A DNA stretch of 64,000 bases from positions 186,001 through 250,000 of the forward strand of contig JBLNCA010000037.1 of NCBI GenBank assembly GCA_050260375.1. Direction: 5' to 3'. The position numbers were made by a program, and so were the translations under genes. Within the stretch, counting starts at the first letter, position 1. Every line of letters starts with the position of its first letter. Shown here piece after piece: positions 17,164 through 26,462 of this stretch. The notes under the pieces are model-generated. The model saw only the letters and a list, made by a program, of their open reading frames with translations, was not told where the DNA came from and searched no databases. The stretch comes from DTFZ01 sp050260375. GTDB lineage: Bacteria > Bacillota > Clostridia > Christensenellales > SZUA-584.

Positions 17164-18324
17164 ATGTCATACGCGGGGCTGATACTTGCGGCCGGATATT
17201 CGTCAAGAATGAGAGAGCTAAAAGCGCTTCTGCCTTTCGGGGGAGAAACGCTTGTTGCGAGGCAGATAAACTGCTTTGTTTCGGCAGGGATAAGCGAAAT
17301 CCATGTCGTCGTGGGGTATAAAGCGGAAGAGATAGCAAAGGCGATAGGCTCGCTGCCCGTCAATATCGTATACAACGAAAACTACCCGCTAGGCATGTTT
17401 GCCTCCGTTCAGGCGGGCGTGCGCGCTGTAAATAGCGATATTTACACCCCGTCAAGTCTCACGACTTGTCGGGGGGCCCGTACAATGGGCGTATTTTTGC
17501 TGCCCGTGGATTATGCGCTCGCGCAGCCGTTCACTATCGAAGTATTGAAAGACAGGTTTGAGAAAGGCAGCGCTAAAATACTGTATCCGTGTTATAAAGG
17601 CAGGAAAGGGCATCCTCCGCTTTTCACATCTGAGCTTATTGACGAGATACTTTCTTCGCCGCTTGACGGCGGGCTCAAGGGCGTGTTTGAGCGGCATAAA
17701 GAAGAAGCGGAATACGTTGATATGGGAAACGAGACGTGCCTAATTGATATAGATTCTAAGCAGGATTACTATAAGGCGCTTGATTATCATGAGACGCATA
17801 TCGCGCCGGATACTGAGGAATGCGGCTATATTTACAGGCATTATAACGTTTCCGAAGAGGTAAGGGCGCACTGCGCCAAGGTCGCCGGCATAGCGCAAAC
17901 AATAGCATATGCGCTGATGGAAAAAGGCTATGACGTTGACCCGGAGCTCGTATTCTCAAGCGGTTTGCTGCACGACATAAAAAAGGGCGAGCGCGACCAC
18001 GCCTTAAAGGCGGCGCAGGCGTTATCGTCTATGGGCTACCCAAAAGCCGCGGCGCTGATAGCGAACCACATGGATTTAAGCCCGGAATACGCGCACAGAA
18101 TCTGCAACGAATCAATACTGTATTTCGCGGATAAAGTAACCGAGCAGACGGACGTTGTGGATATACGGCGGCGAATGTCGCAGCTTGCCAATAAGCTTGG
18201 CGATGACGGCGAGGGCGAACGCATGCGCCGCGCGAGCGAACGCCTTAAAACTGCGGCGTCCATACAGCACATGATTCAGGACGCGCTGGGAGAAGACGTT
18301 ATGCGGCTGATAAAGCAGGCGTAG
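17164..18324 (+). CDS. MobA-like NTP transferase fused to an HD domain
   Basis: A protein of about 386 residues. The first 200 are a MobA/MocA-type nucleotidyltransferase (LILAAGYSSRMRELKALLPFGGETLV, LPVDYAL, GRKGHPPLF). The last 170 form an HD domain (HCAKVAGIAQTIAYAL, then FSSGLLHDIKKGERDH). MocA-type enzymes add CMP to molybdopterin for molybdenum hydroxylases. ATG 17164 was preferred because AGGGGG is seven bases upstream; ATG 17158 abuts that site. Residues around 95-108 are an insertion encoded by a palindromic DNA segment (17447-17490) just before the LPVDYAL motif. It heads a cluster with C-GCAxxG, AMP-ligase and XdhC genes, so a role in molybdoenzyme maturation is inferred. Confidence 0.8.
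   Translation: MSYAGLILAAGYSSRMRELKALLPFGGETLVARQINCFVSAGISEIHVVVGYKAEEIAKAIGSLPVNIVYNENYPLGMFASVQAGVRAVNSDIYTPSSLTTCRGARTMGVFLLPVDYALAQPFTIEVLKDRFEKGSAKILYPCYKGRKGHPPLFTSELIDEILSSPLDGGLKGVFERHKEEAEYVDMGNETCLIDIDSKQDYYKALDYHETHIAPDTEECGYIYRHYNVSEEVRAHCAKVAGIAQTIAYALMEKGYDVDPELVFSSGLLHDIKKGERDHALKAAQALSSMGYPKAAALIANHMDLSPEYAHRICNESILYFADKVTEQTDVVDIRRRMSQLANKLGDDGEGERMRRASERLKTAASIQHMIQDALGEDVMRLIKQA
17447..17490 (+). repeat. Palindromic insertion inside the NTP-transferase gene
   Basis: Two adjacent hairpins lie in the coding sequence: CCCCGTCAAGTC (17447-17458) with GACTTGTCGGGG (17463-17474, one mismatch), and GCCC/GGGC (17476-17490). They encode the stretch TPSSLTTCRGARTMG, which family members do not appear to need. 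The frame is kept. It looks like a small palindromic element in a coding gene. Confidence 0.5.
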
Positions 18325-18443
18325 TAATGCGCGGCTATCGTTATAAACGGGAATATATATTCGGAAGATAAGGCAATATACCTGCGCTAACGACGGGTAT
18401 ATGCATATAGGCAACATTAGCGTGACGTAAAAGGAGGGCAAAA

Positions 18444-18830
18444 ATGGACATTGCAAAACGGGCATATGAATTGGGGCTGCAGGGATATTGCTGCGCTCAG
18501 GTCATCGTTAAAATAGGCCTGGAGTACAAGGAGTCCGAAAACGAGCAGCTTATAAAAGCGATGCGCGGGCTTTGCCGCGGTCTGCACACCCAGGCTGCGT
18601 GCGGGGCTTTAAGCGGCGGTGCGTGCCTTCTCGCGCTGTTCAGCGATAGCGACGCGCCGCGGCTGGTACATGAGCTCACGCAATGGTTTGAAGGATCGTT
18701 CGGCACGTTAACCTGTGCCGGTTTGATTGGCGAAGGCGGGAACAACCCGCAAAAATGCGGGGATATCACGGGTAAAACGTGCGAATACTGCTTCGGGCTG
18801 CTGGAACAGGAAGGGCTGCTGGACGCCTAA
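18444..18830 (+). CDS. C-GCAxxG-C-C family (redox-type) protein
   Basis: A 128-residue protein with the spaced cysteine pattern of the C_GCAxxG_C_C family: CCAQ near residue 15, ACGALSGGACL in the middle, and CGDITGKTCEYC near the end, ten cysteines in all. These families are thought to bind iron-sulphur or act in redox chemistry, but no member has a firm reaction. A strong GGAGGG precedes the ATG. Similar proteins occur with the same neighbours (NTP transferase, AMP ligase, XdhC) in other anaerobes. Confidence 0.8.
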   Translation: MDIAKRAYELGLQGYCCAQVIVKIGLEYKESENEQLIKAMRGLCRGLHTQAACGALSGGACLLALFSDSDAPRLVHELTQWFEGSFGTLTCAGLIGEGGNNPQKCGDITGKTCEYCFGLLEQEGLLDA

Positions 18831-18860
18831 AAAAATGCTGCACTGTTTTAGTTATATGAT

Positions 18861-20246
18861 ATGAACAAAAACTCGCCCACGGCTGCGTTTAAAAATAAAG
18901 GCTTGATACCGGTAACGCCTCTTGAGGCGTGGATTAGCCGGAAGATTCACGGAACCCCGGGGCTTCCGCTTACAAGGGAGGATATTGCGCGGTACCAGAT
19001 AAAGCGCGTCAACGAGACGATAGAAAGGGTAAAGCGCGACAGCCGCTTTTACCGTGAGCACCTGAAGCATATTCCGGACAACCCGATAAAGCACCTTAGC
19101 GATATGGCGACGCTGCCGTTTACCACGTTTGAGGATATATCAAACGATCCTATGGCGTTTTCCTGCGTGTCGCAGACTAAGATATCCCGCGTGACGAGCG
19201 TACCTACGTCGGGTACGACGGGCGGCCAGAAACGCATATTCTTCACCCCCGAGGACCAGGAAGCCACGACGGATTTCTTTCATCACGGAATGGCAAACCT
19301 CGCGGACTTAGGGGACAGGGTGCTTATACTGCTGCCGGGAGAGCTGCCGGGAAGCGTGGGCGACCTGCTATTTGCGGCGCTTGCAAGGCTGGGCGCTCAG
19401 GGCTATAAATACGGTTTTGTGGACGACCCGGAGCGGGTGATAGCGGCAATGGACGAATATGACGTCAATGTGCTTGTAGGCGTGCCTGTTCAGGTGCTTT
19501 CGCTTGTGAGGGGCTGCAAGGTAAAGCCCAAGCGCCGCGTAAAAAGCGTGCTGCTTACCACCGATTACGTGCCGGCGGCGACATTGCGGGCGGTGGAGGA
19601 GGCATGGGGTTGCCGCGTATTCAACCATTACGGCGCAACGGAGATGGGCCTTGGCGGCGGCGTGCAGTGCAAGGCTTTTCGCGGCTATCACCTGCGCGAA
19701 GCGGACATGCTGTTTGAAATTGTCGATCCTGACACCGGCGAGATTGTTCCGGACAACGAATACGGCGAAGTAGTGTTCACGTCGCTTACCGCCGTGGGTA
19801 CTCCGTTTGTGCGTTACCGTACGGGAGACATAAGCAGGATAATAAAAAAGCCTTGTCCGTGCGGAACAGTGCTTAAAACGCTGGATATCGTTTCAGGCAG
19901 GACAGCGGGCAGGCATGCGCTGCCGACCGGCCATATAATGATGCGCGACTTTGACGAAGCGTTGTTCGCGCTCGATGATGTGCTCGATTTTGAGGTGAAT
20001 CTATACGGGCGGCATGAAAATACGGTTATAGATATCGGGCTGAAGCTTGCGCCGGACGCGGAGGGTATGGAGCCCGTCTACGCGGCGCTTTACGGCATAA
20101 AACCTGTTAAAGAGGGGCTCAGCAAGGGGAGTGTTAGCCTAGGTTTACACACGGCCCATAGTATAAAAAGAAACGGCGCGGCAAAGCGCATAATATATGA
20201 CCGGCGGGAAAGCAGTATGAAAGCGCCGGAAGGGGTGAAAACATGA
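18861..20246 (+). CDS. AMP-dependent CoA-ligase family protein (phenylacetate-CoA ligase-like)
   Basis: The 461-residue protein has the adenylate-forming motifs PTSGTTGGQKRIFF (phosphate loop), HYGATEMGLGGG and FVRYRTGDISRI, and a Cys pair PCPCG as in phenylacetate-CoA ligases. It should activate a carboxylic acid with ATP, perhaps onto CoA; the substrate is unknown. It begins 30 nt after the C-GCAxxG gene and overlaps the XdhC gene by four bases (ATGA), so the two are translationally coupled. This is the AMP-ligase member of the molybdenum-hydroxylase-type accessory cluster. Confidence 0.8.
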   Translation: MNKNSPTAAFKNKGLIPVTPLEAWISRKIHGTPGLPLTREDIARYQIKRVNETIERVKRDSRFYREHLKHIPDNPIKHLSDMATLPFTTFEDISNDPMAFSCVSQTKISRVTSVPTSGTTGGQKRIFFTPEDQEATTDFFHHGMANLADLGDRVLILLPGELPGSVGDLLFAALARLGAQGYKYGFVDDPERVIAAMDEYDVNVLVGVPVQVLSLVRGCKVKPKRRVKSVLLTTDYVPAATLRAVEEAWGCRVFNHYGATEMGLGGGVQCKAFRGYHLREADMLFEIVDPDTGEIVPDNEYGEVVFTSLTAVGTPFVRYRTGDISRIIKKPCPCGTVLKTLDIVSGRTAGRHALPTGHIMMRDFDEALFALDDVLDFEVNLYGRHENTVIDIGLKLAPDAEGMEPVYAALYGIKPVKEGLSKGSVSLGLHTAHSIKRNGAAKRIIYDRRESSMKAPEGVKT

Positions 20247-21265
20247 AGAATATATATGAGCTTGTCAACCAATACATAAGCGGCGGAGAAAGCGTCGTGC
20301 TTGCGTGCATAATCGACCATTCGGGTTCGACACCGAGGGAAGTCGGCTCTAAGATGATAATAAGAGAAAACGGGCGCATCGAGGGGAGCATAGGCGGCGG
20401 CATGCTCGAAGCGCTGGTGCAAAAGCTCGCGGCCGGAGTATTTCGCAGCAGGCGGTCAATCATAAAGGAATTCTGCCTTAACAAGGAAGAAGTCGCAGGC
20501 ATAGGCATGGCGTGCGGCGGCAACGTGTCCGTGTATCTTAAGTATATAGACTCAGCCGACAGGGAGACGAGGGAAACGTTCGCGGCTGCCGGGGAAATAT
20601 GGCGCAAACGGAACAAGGCGTGGATGATAACGATAATCGAGCCGGACGGTTCATTCCGCCTCGCATTGCATTCGGATAGCGGCAAGGCCTCGGCGCAGTT
20701 AAGCGGGAGAGATTTAGACGCCGTCAAAGCGTATTTGGATCACAGGAGCCATTACATGGACGCCGGCGACAGAAAATACATGGTTGATCCGCTAGTTTGC
20801 AGCAAGGCGTTTATATTCGGCGGCGGGCATATAGGCTATGAGATGGCAGCGCTGCTGGAGCGCCTTGAATTTTACATAACGGTTATAGACGACCGCGAAG
20901 AATTCGTGACAAAAGAGCGCTTCCCGCAGGCCGACAGGCTGGTGGTATGCCCGTTCGAGGGCGCGCTTGAAGAGCTGGATATCGACGCAAACAGCTACAT
21001 AATAATAGTCACAAGAGGGCACATGCACGACCAGACTGTACTTGAACAGGCGCTTAAGACAGACGCGGGATATATAGGCATGATAGGAAGCAGGACAAAG
21101 AGGGACGCGGCGTATAAGAGCCTGTCGGAAAAGGGCTTTACGCAGAGCGATTTAAGCCGCGTGCATTCGCCTATAGGCCTTAACATAGGCGCTCATACGC
21201 CGGCCGAGATAGCCGTAAGCATCGCCGCTGAGATGATACAGGTCCGCGCGGGCGGGCAGCGCTGA
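20243..21265 (+). CDS. xdhC: XdhC/CoxF family protein (molybdenum hydroxylase maturation)
   Basis: A 340-residue protein with the XdhC_CoxI motif IDHSGSTPREVGSKMII and GSIGGGMLEALV, then a Rossmann fold AFIFGGGHIGYEMAALLERL and the C-terminal SPIGLNIGAHTPAEIAVSIAAEMI. XdhC binds the molybdenum cofactor, promotes its sulphuration and hands it to xanthine-dehydrogenase-like enzymes. The start ATG overlaps the preceding gene. No molybdenum hydroxylase subunit is present in the window, so its client must be elsewhere. Confidence 0.9.
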   Translation: MKNIYELVNQYISGGESVVLACIIDHSGSTPREVGSKMIIRENGRIEGSIGGGMLEALVQKLAAGVFRSRRSIIKEFCLNKEEVAGIGMACGGNVSVYLKYIDSADRETRETFAAAGEIWRKRNKAWMITIIEPDGSFRLALHSDSGKASAQLSGRDLDAVKAYLDHRSHYMDAGDRKYMVDPLVCSKAFIFGGGHIGYEMAALLERLEFYITVIDDREEFVTKERFPQADRLVVCPFEGALEELDIDANSYIIIVTRGHMHDQTVLEQALKTDAGYIGMIGSRTKRDAAYKSLSEKGFTQSDLSRVHSPIGLNIGAHTPAEIAVSIAAEMIQVRAGGQR

Positions 21266-21268
21266 CGT

Positions 21269-21865
21269 ATGTCTGAACGCATCATACTGCTAATGCGCCA
21301 TGGCAATACGCAGTTAAGCTCCGGCAAACGGCTCATCGGCCGGTGCGACGTGGAACTGAGCGCGGAAGGGCGGGCGCTTTGCCATCGCGCAGGAGAAGTG
21401 CTTAGGCGATTTAATATAAGCCGCGTGTTTTCCAGCGGCCTTATGCGCGCGAAGCAAACGGCGCAGATAATATGCTCTTATACAGGCACTGAAGTAAACG
21501 TGGTTGAAGCGCTTGATGAGATAAGCCTCGGGGAGTGGGACGGGCGCTTTGTGGACGATATAAAGAAAAAATACCCCGAAGAGTACGCCCGGCGCGGACG
21601 CGATATAGTAAACTTCAGGCCCCCCGGAGGCGAGAACCTTATCGATGTAAAGGCGCGCGTGGCGCCTGCGTTCCGCGACTTGCTGAAAAACCAAGGCAAC
21701 ATATTGATAGTAGCGCATACGTCTGTCAACAGGGCGATACTCGCAGGTGTTACGGGAGTTCCTTTGGGCAGCCTGATGAAAATACCCCAGTACTACGGCG
21801 CTTGCCATATACTGCTGCAGTGCGGCGAAGAGTTTTTTATTGACGCGTTAAACCGCATAATATAA
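21269..21865 (+). CDS. Histidine phosphatase (phosphoglycerate-mutase-like) family protein
   Basis: A 198-residue protein with the catalytic LLMRHGNTQL (His phosphorylated during catalysis), SSGLMRAKQTAQII, LGEWDGR and VAHTSVNRAIL with the second His. It hydrolyses a small phosphate ester; cobalamin phosphatase CobC and general sugar phosphatases are relatives. It starts three bases after the XdhC stop, so it belongs to that operon. Its client in this cluster is unknown. Confidence 0.88.
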   Translation: MSERIILLMRHGNTQLSSGKRLIGRCDVELSAEGRALCHRAGEVLRRFNISRVFSSGLMRAKQTAQIICSYTGTEVNVVEALDEISLGEWDGRFVDDIKKKYPEEYARRGRDIVNFRPPGGENLIDVKARVAPAFRDLLKNQGNILIVAHTSVNRAILAGVTGVPLGSLMKIPQYYGACHILLQCGEEFFIDALNRII

Positions 21866-21961
21866 AAGACGCGTTTAACATGTTTATTTCTTGATGCAGA
21901 AAGCAGCGCTGCGCTGAGGAATAGGCGGAGAAATAACGCGTCAGCCAGGGCTTTGTCTGCG

Positions 21962-21986
21962 GCCCGAGCCAATATCCGGGCTTTTC
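21962..21986 (+). terminator. Weak terminator ending the XdhC cluster
   Basis: GCCCG (21962-21966) pairs with CGGGC (21977-21981), followed by TTTT. The stem is short. A possible promoter for the MATE gene (TTTTCC 21982-21987, TATAAT 22005-22010, 17-nt spacer) begins immediately after it. Confidence 0.4.
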
Positions 21987-22050
21987 CATTTTGCGGTAAA
22001 GGCGTATAATAAAGCTTGCCGTGTTGTTTTTAACAGGAGGTTTCTTAAAT

Positions 22051-23496
22051 ATGTCCAATGATGAAGCGGCGGAACGCAACCCCGCCCCCAAGAACAATGG
22101 GACTTTTAGGGGTGAAAATCCGTTAGCGACAGAAAAAATCAATAAACTGATACCGAAATTCGCGATACCCTCCATTATAAGCTTTTTAGTCAACTCGTTA
22201 TACAACATCGTAGACCAGATATTTATTGGACAGGGCGTAGGCATGTACGGCAACGGGGCTACAAACGTGGCATTTCCGCTTGTTACCGTCAGCACTTCGA
22301 TTGCGCTTTTGCTGGGAATAGGAAGCGCGTCGAATTTCAGCCTGCGTATGGGCGAGGGAAGGAAAGAAAAAGCGGGGCGCATCGTATGCACCGGCATACT
22401 CTTGCTTGCCGTCTTCGGAACGGCGCTGGGAGCAGCGATGATGATATTTCTAAAGCCGCTGCTTTATGCTTTCGGCGCGACGGAAAACGTAATGCCGTAC
22501 GCCACGGTTTACACGAGCATAACTGCGCTCGGCATCCCCCTGGTTACCTTTTCCGCGGGGGCGAGCCACCTAATACGCGCGGACGGGAGCCCGACATATT
22601 CTATGATATGCGTGCTTTCGGGCGCGATACTCAACACGATACTTGACCCGATTTTCATATTCGCATTCGATATGGGCATAGCGGGCGCTGCGTGGGCAAC
22701 CGTTATTGGGCAGGCCGTGTCCGCAGCGCTTGTGATAAGGTATCTGTTCAGATTTAAGTCGGTAAAGTTTTCAAAAAGCTATTTTAAGCCGTCGTTTCAT
22801 AACTTTAAGGCTATAGTGTCGCTCGGGTGCGCGTCGTTCTTTAACCAGATCGCAATGGCAGCGGTACAGATAACAATGAACAACACGCTCACGTATTACG
22901 GCGCGGCGTCTCAATACGGAAGCGATATACCTTTGGCGTGCGTGGGGGTTATTTCCAAAGTCAATATGCTGTTTCTCGGGTTCACGATAGGCATAGCCCA
23001 AGGGTGCCAGCCTATAAACGGGTTTAACTACGGCGCTAAAAACTACGGCAGGGTAAAAGAGACGTACACAAAAGCGATAATCGCCGCAACGGGAATATCG
23101 GTTGTAGCGTTTCTGGCATTTCAGATAATCCCGAGGGAGATAGTCAGCATATTCGGACAGGGCAGCGAAACGTACTATGAGTTCGCCGAGAGATACTTTC
23201 GCATATTCATGCTGATGACGTTCGTTAACGGCGTACAGCCTGTCACGGCCAACTTCTTTACGTCGATAGGCAAGGCAAGAGTCGGCCTTTTGATATCGCT
23301 GACGCGCCAGATACTGTTCCTGCTGCCGCTGGTAATCATACTGCCGTTGTTTTTCGGCATCGACGGCGTGATGTACGCGGGGCCGATTGCCGACGCGAGC
23401 GCCGCTGCTTTGGCCGCTGCGTTCATAATAAGGGAAATGAGGCTCTTAACGCGCGCCGGGCTCGCGCAGGAACGCGGCGTAGAAACGGCGAAATAG
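22051..23496 (+). CDS. MATE family efflux transporter
   Basis: A 481-residue membrane protein with about twelve hydrophobic spans. The N-terminal KINKLIPKFAIPSIISFLVNSLYNIVDQIFIG region and the repeated second half (ATGISVVAFLAFQIIPREIVSIFGQ...) match Na+/H+-coupled MATE exporters of the bacterial NorM/DinF type. It likely expels cationic drugs or metabolites; substrate unknown. ATG 22051 was chosen because CAGGAGG stands upstream; the frame is open further but has no better start. Confidence 0.9.
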   Translation: MSNDEAAERNPAPKNNGTFRGENPLATEKINKLIPKFAIPSIISFLVNSLYNIVDQIFIGQGVGMYGNGATNVAFPLVTVSTSIALLLGIGSASNFSLRMGEGRKEKAGRIVCTGILLLAVFGTALGAAMMIFLKPLLYAFGATENVMPYATVYTSITALGIPLVTFSAGASHLIRADGSPTYSMICVLSGAILNTILDPIFIFAFDMGIAGAAWATVIGQAVSAALVIRYLFRFKSVKFSKSYFKPSFHNFKAIVSLGCASFFNQIAMAAVQITMNNTLTYYGAASQYGSDIPLACVGVISKVNMLFLGFTIGIAQGCQPINGFNYGAKNYGRVKETYTKAIIAATGISVVAFLAFQIIPREIVSIFGQGSETYYEFAERYFRIFMLMTFVNGVQPVTANFFTSIGKARVGLLISLTRQILFLLPLVIILPLFFGIDGVMYAGPIADASAAALAAAFIIREMRLLTRAGLAQERGVETAK

Positions 23497-23586
23497 CACC
23501 GGAGCCTCAGAGTTATAAGACTTCCGGGGCGGTAATTTATCAATAATCAGTAATAAATAAGAAAAAAACAATAAAGGATAAAAAAT

Positions 23587-25086
23587 ATGAGCGATTATGA
23601 AAACAAGCTAATGGAATTCAAAGAATACCTCAAGGATATCGAATACCTGACAAGCGCCATCGGCGCGCTGCAGTGGGACTCAAGGGTCAACATGCCAAAA
23701 AAGGGAGCGGAGTACAGGGGAGAGGTGTTAGGATACCTGTCAAACCACCTTTATAAACTGCAGACTTCGGAGGCGCTTAAAAGCTATATCGATTATTTTA
23801 GCGGCAACGAGCGGGACGACGTGGTTAAGGGTATCGTTGAAAAGCAGAAAAGGGAATATGACCGCACGATGAAGATACCCGAAAATAGATACAGGGAGTA
23901 CGTTATCGCGGCTTCGATAGCCGAATCGGCATGGGAGGAAGCAAAGGCGAAGTCGGATTATTCGCTGTTTAAACCGCACTTAAATAAGCTCATAGAGTTT
24001 AAGAGGGAGTTCATTGAATATTGGGGCTACAGCGGCAGCAGGTATGACGTGCTGCTCGACTATTTCGAGCCGGGTATAACGACAGTAAAGCTCGACAGCG
24101 TGTTCGGCGAGCTAAAGCACGCCATATTAAGCCTTTTGGAAAGCATAAAAGGCAGCAGTGTAAAAACAGACACGTCGTTTTTCAACCGGCAGTTTCCGGC
24201 AGCCGACCAGAAGAGCTTCAGTGAATATATACTTAAGCGCATGGGCTTTGATTTTCAGGCGGGGCGGCTCGATACAAGCGTGCACCCGTTCACCGCTGAG
24301 CTTGGCAACAGGGACGTCAGAATAACTGCAAATTACAACGAACGCGAGTTCAGGACGGCGCTGTTTGCCTGCATACACGAGGGAGGACACGCTATTTATG
24401 AGCAGGACATACCCGACGGACTTAAGGGCACGACGCTGGCAACGGGCGTTTCGATAGGCGTACACGAATCCCAATCGAGGTTTTACGAGAACATAATAGG
24501 CAGGAGCAGGCCGTTTTGGGAGTTCTTCTTCCCGGAAGGGAAAAAGAGGTTCCCGCAGCTCGGGGACGTTTCGCTCGACGACTTTTATAAGGGCGTAAAC
24601 GACGTAAAGCCTTCGCTGATAAGGATAGAGGCGGACGAGCTCACGTACAGCCTCCACATCATAATACGGTATGAAATAGAAAAGGCGATATTTGAGGACG
24701 GCGCGGACGTAAGCGAACTGCCTGCGCTATGGAACCAAAAGTACAGGGACTACCTTGGAGTGGAGCCCGCAAACGACGCGGAAGGCATACTTCAGGACGT
24801 GCATTGGTCCGGCGGCGATTTCGGCTATTTCCCAAGCTACGCGCTCGGCAACCTGTACGGCGCACAGTTCCTCGGCGCGCTTAAAAAAGACATGCCGGAC
24901 CTGGATATGAGGATTCAGAAGGGCGATCTTGACGTAATACACTCGTGGCTCAAAGACAATATACACAAACACGGCTCCGTATATAAACCCGAAGAACTCA
25001 TAAAGATGGTAACGGGGGAAGAGCTAAAGGCTAAGTATTATATCGACTATATAAACGAAAAATATGGCGATATTTACGAGCTTTAA
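23587..25086 (+). CDS. M32 family metallocarboxypeptidase (carboxypeptidase Taq)
   Basis: A 499-residue protein, the normal M32 length. It contains the zinc motif HEGGH (in CIHEGGHAIYEQ), followed by GVSIGVHESQSRFYENIIGRS with the third ligand, and IRIEADELTYSLHIIIRYEIE, all typical of carboxypeptidase Taq. It trims C-terminal residues from peptides in the cytoplasm. AAAGGA ahead of ATG 23587. It stands alone, with a 90-nt gap after the MATE gene and about 85 nt before asparaginase. Confidence 0.93.
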   Translation: MSDYENKLMEFKEYLKDIEYLTSAIGALQWDSRVNMPKKGAEYRGEVLGYLSNHLYKLQTSEALKSYIDYFSGNERDDVVKGIVEKQKREYDRTMKIPENRYREYVIAASIAESAWEEAKAKSDYSLFKPHLNKLIEFKREFIEYWGYSGSRYDVLLDYFEPGITTVKLDSVFGELKHAILSLLESIKGSSVKTDTSFFNRQFPAADQKSFSEYILKRMGFDFQAGRLDTSVHPFTAELGNRDVRITANYNEREFRTALFACIHEGGHAIYEQDIPDGLKGTTLATGVSIGVHESQSRFYENIIGRSRPFWEFFFPEGKKRFPQLGDVSLDDFYKGVNDVKPSLIRIEADELTYSLHIIIRYEIEKAIFEDGADVSELPALWNQKYRDYLGVEPANDAEGILQDVHWSGGDFGYFPSYALGNLYGAQFLGALKKDMPDLDMRIQKGDLDVIHSWLKDNIHKHGSVYKPEELIKMVTGEELKAKYYIDYINEKYGDIYEL

Positions 25087-25171
25087 AGCCGCAATATGCC
25101 GCGTTAAAAGGATATACTAAGGAGTACTTGGAGCATGCGCTTTGCGCCGCGGATATTTTAGGAGTAATCAT

Positions 25172-26185
25172 ATGAAAAGCGTGCTTTTTTTAGCGACGGG
25201 CGGCACGATAGCCGCGCGCAGCAGTGAATGCGGCATGAAGCCCGCGCTTAACGCCAAAGAACTGCTGGGTTATCTTTCCGAACTGAGCGGCCACTTTGAT
25301 ATAACCGCGAAGGATATACTCAGCATGGACAGCTCGAACATACAGGCGGAAGAATGGCAGATTATAGCGCGCTGTGTAATGAGCAGCCTTGACGATTACG
25401 ACGGCATAATCATCACGCACGGTACGGATACCATGGCATACACCGCTTCGATGCTGAGCTTCATGCTGCAGAACCTTAAAAAGCCGGTAGTGTTAACGGG
25501 CGCGCAGATGCCTATAGAGAATATGCTGACCGACGCGCGGAACAATCTTTATACCGCGTTTGAGGCTGTGGACAAAGGCATACCCGGCGTCAGCATAGCG
25601 TTCCACTACAAGGTGATGAACGGCTGCCGCGCCGTGAAGGTGCGCACGATGGGCTTCGAAGCATTTGAGAGCGTTAACGCTCCTTACTTAGGTGAAGTAT
25701 ATGCAAACGGATTGCATGTGAATACCGACTGCCGCAATTATAAGCTCAGCGAAGCGCCGACTGTGCTCAAGGACAAGATATCCACCGACGTTTTCCTGCT
25801 GAAGCTGATACCGGGCACGAACCCGGATATATTCGATATGCTGCTTAAAATGAACTACCGGGGCGTGGTACTCGAAGCGTTCGGCACGGGAGGTCTGCAT
25901 ATCGTGCGCCGCAACCTGCTTCCCAAAATTAAGATGCTGATAGATAACGGCATCGCGGTAGTGGTATGCAGCCAATGCGTATATGAGCCGAGCGACTTTT
26001 CGATGTACGAGGTGGGCGCAAGGTTTCTTTCTTACGGCGTAATTCAGGGCATGGATATGACGACGGAAGCGGTGGTCACAAAGCTGATGTGGGCGCTCGG
26101 GCAGACGGATTCGCTCGAAGAGATACGCCGCATATTCAACACCTGTTACGCAGGTGAGATAACTCTGCCCGAGCAATGCAACTAA
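25172..26185 (+). CDS. ansA: L-asparaginase
   Basis: A 337-residue enzyme with both catalytic threonine motifs: FLATGGTIA at the N-terminus and ITHGTDTMAYTASML near residue 85. No signal peptide is visible, so it is the cytoplasmic type I form, which turns asparagine into aspartate and ammonia. ATG 25172 was chosen because TAGGAG lies seven bases upstream; an upstream start at 25142 lacks one. It is the last host-type gene before the mobile region. Confidence 0.9.
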   Translation: MKSVLFLATGGTIAARSSECGMKPALNAKELLGYLSELSGHFDITAKDILSMDSSNIQAEEWQIIARCVMSSLDDYDGIIITHGTDTMAYTASMLSFMLQNLKKPVVLTGAQMPIENMLTDARNNLYTAFEAVDKGIPGVSIAFHYKVMNGCRAVKVRTMGFEAFESVNAPYLGEVYANGLHVNTDCRNYKLSEAPTVLKDKISTDVFLLKLIPGTNPDIFDMLLKMNYRGVVLEAFGTGGLHIVRRNLLPKIKMLIDNGIAVVVCSQCVYEPSDFSMYEVGARFLSYGVIQGMDMTTEAVVTKLMWALGQTDSLEEIRRIFNTCYAGEITLPEQCN

Positions 26186-26462
26186 AGACTATCGCGCTTG
26201 CCGGCTTTAATGCGCGTAGGGGCGGTCTTTGACCGATGGCATACCCCATTATGTTACATTAAAACATGTGGTAAATAAGCATATTATTCCGTTCAGCTAA
26301 AGGATGTACGTTACGTAATAGAGGGGTATCAATTGAAGAATATGCCCGCCATAGTTTCGGATATCATCGTGATTCTTGAACCGCCGCATCAGAACTGGGG
26401 GAAAGCACTTACCATTACTGTTGTGAAGATGCGTCAAAGTGTCACGTGAGCCCCCACGCTAA
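26186..26462. other. Junction region without a recognisable gene
   Basis: About 275 nt between the asparaginase gene and the rlmD remnant. It starts with a possible structured end (AAAGAC near 26185 and GTCTTT near 26225, enclosing GCGC repeats). A TTG-started frame at 26334-26453 codes for 39 residues with no known resemblance. Composition shifts from host-like to AT-richer here, so this is probably the edge of inserted DNA. Confidence 0.5.
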
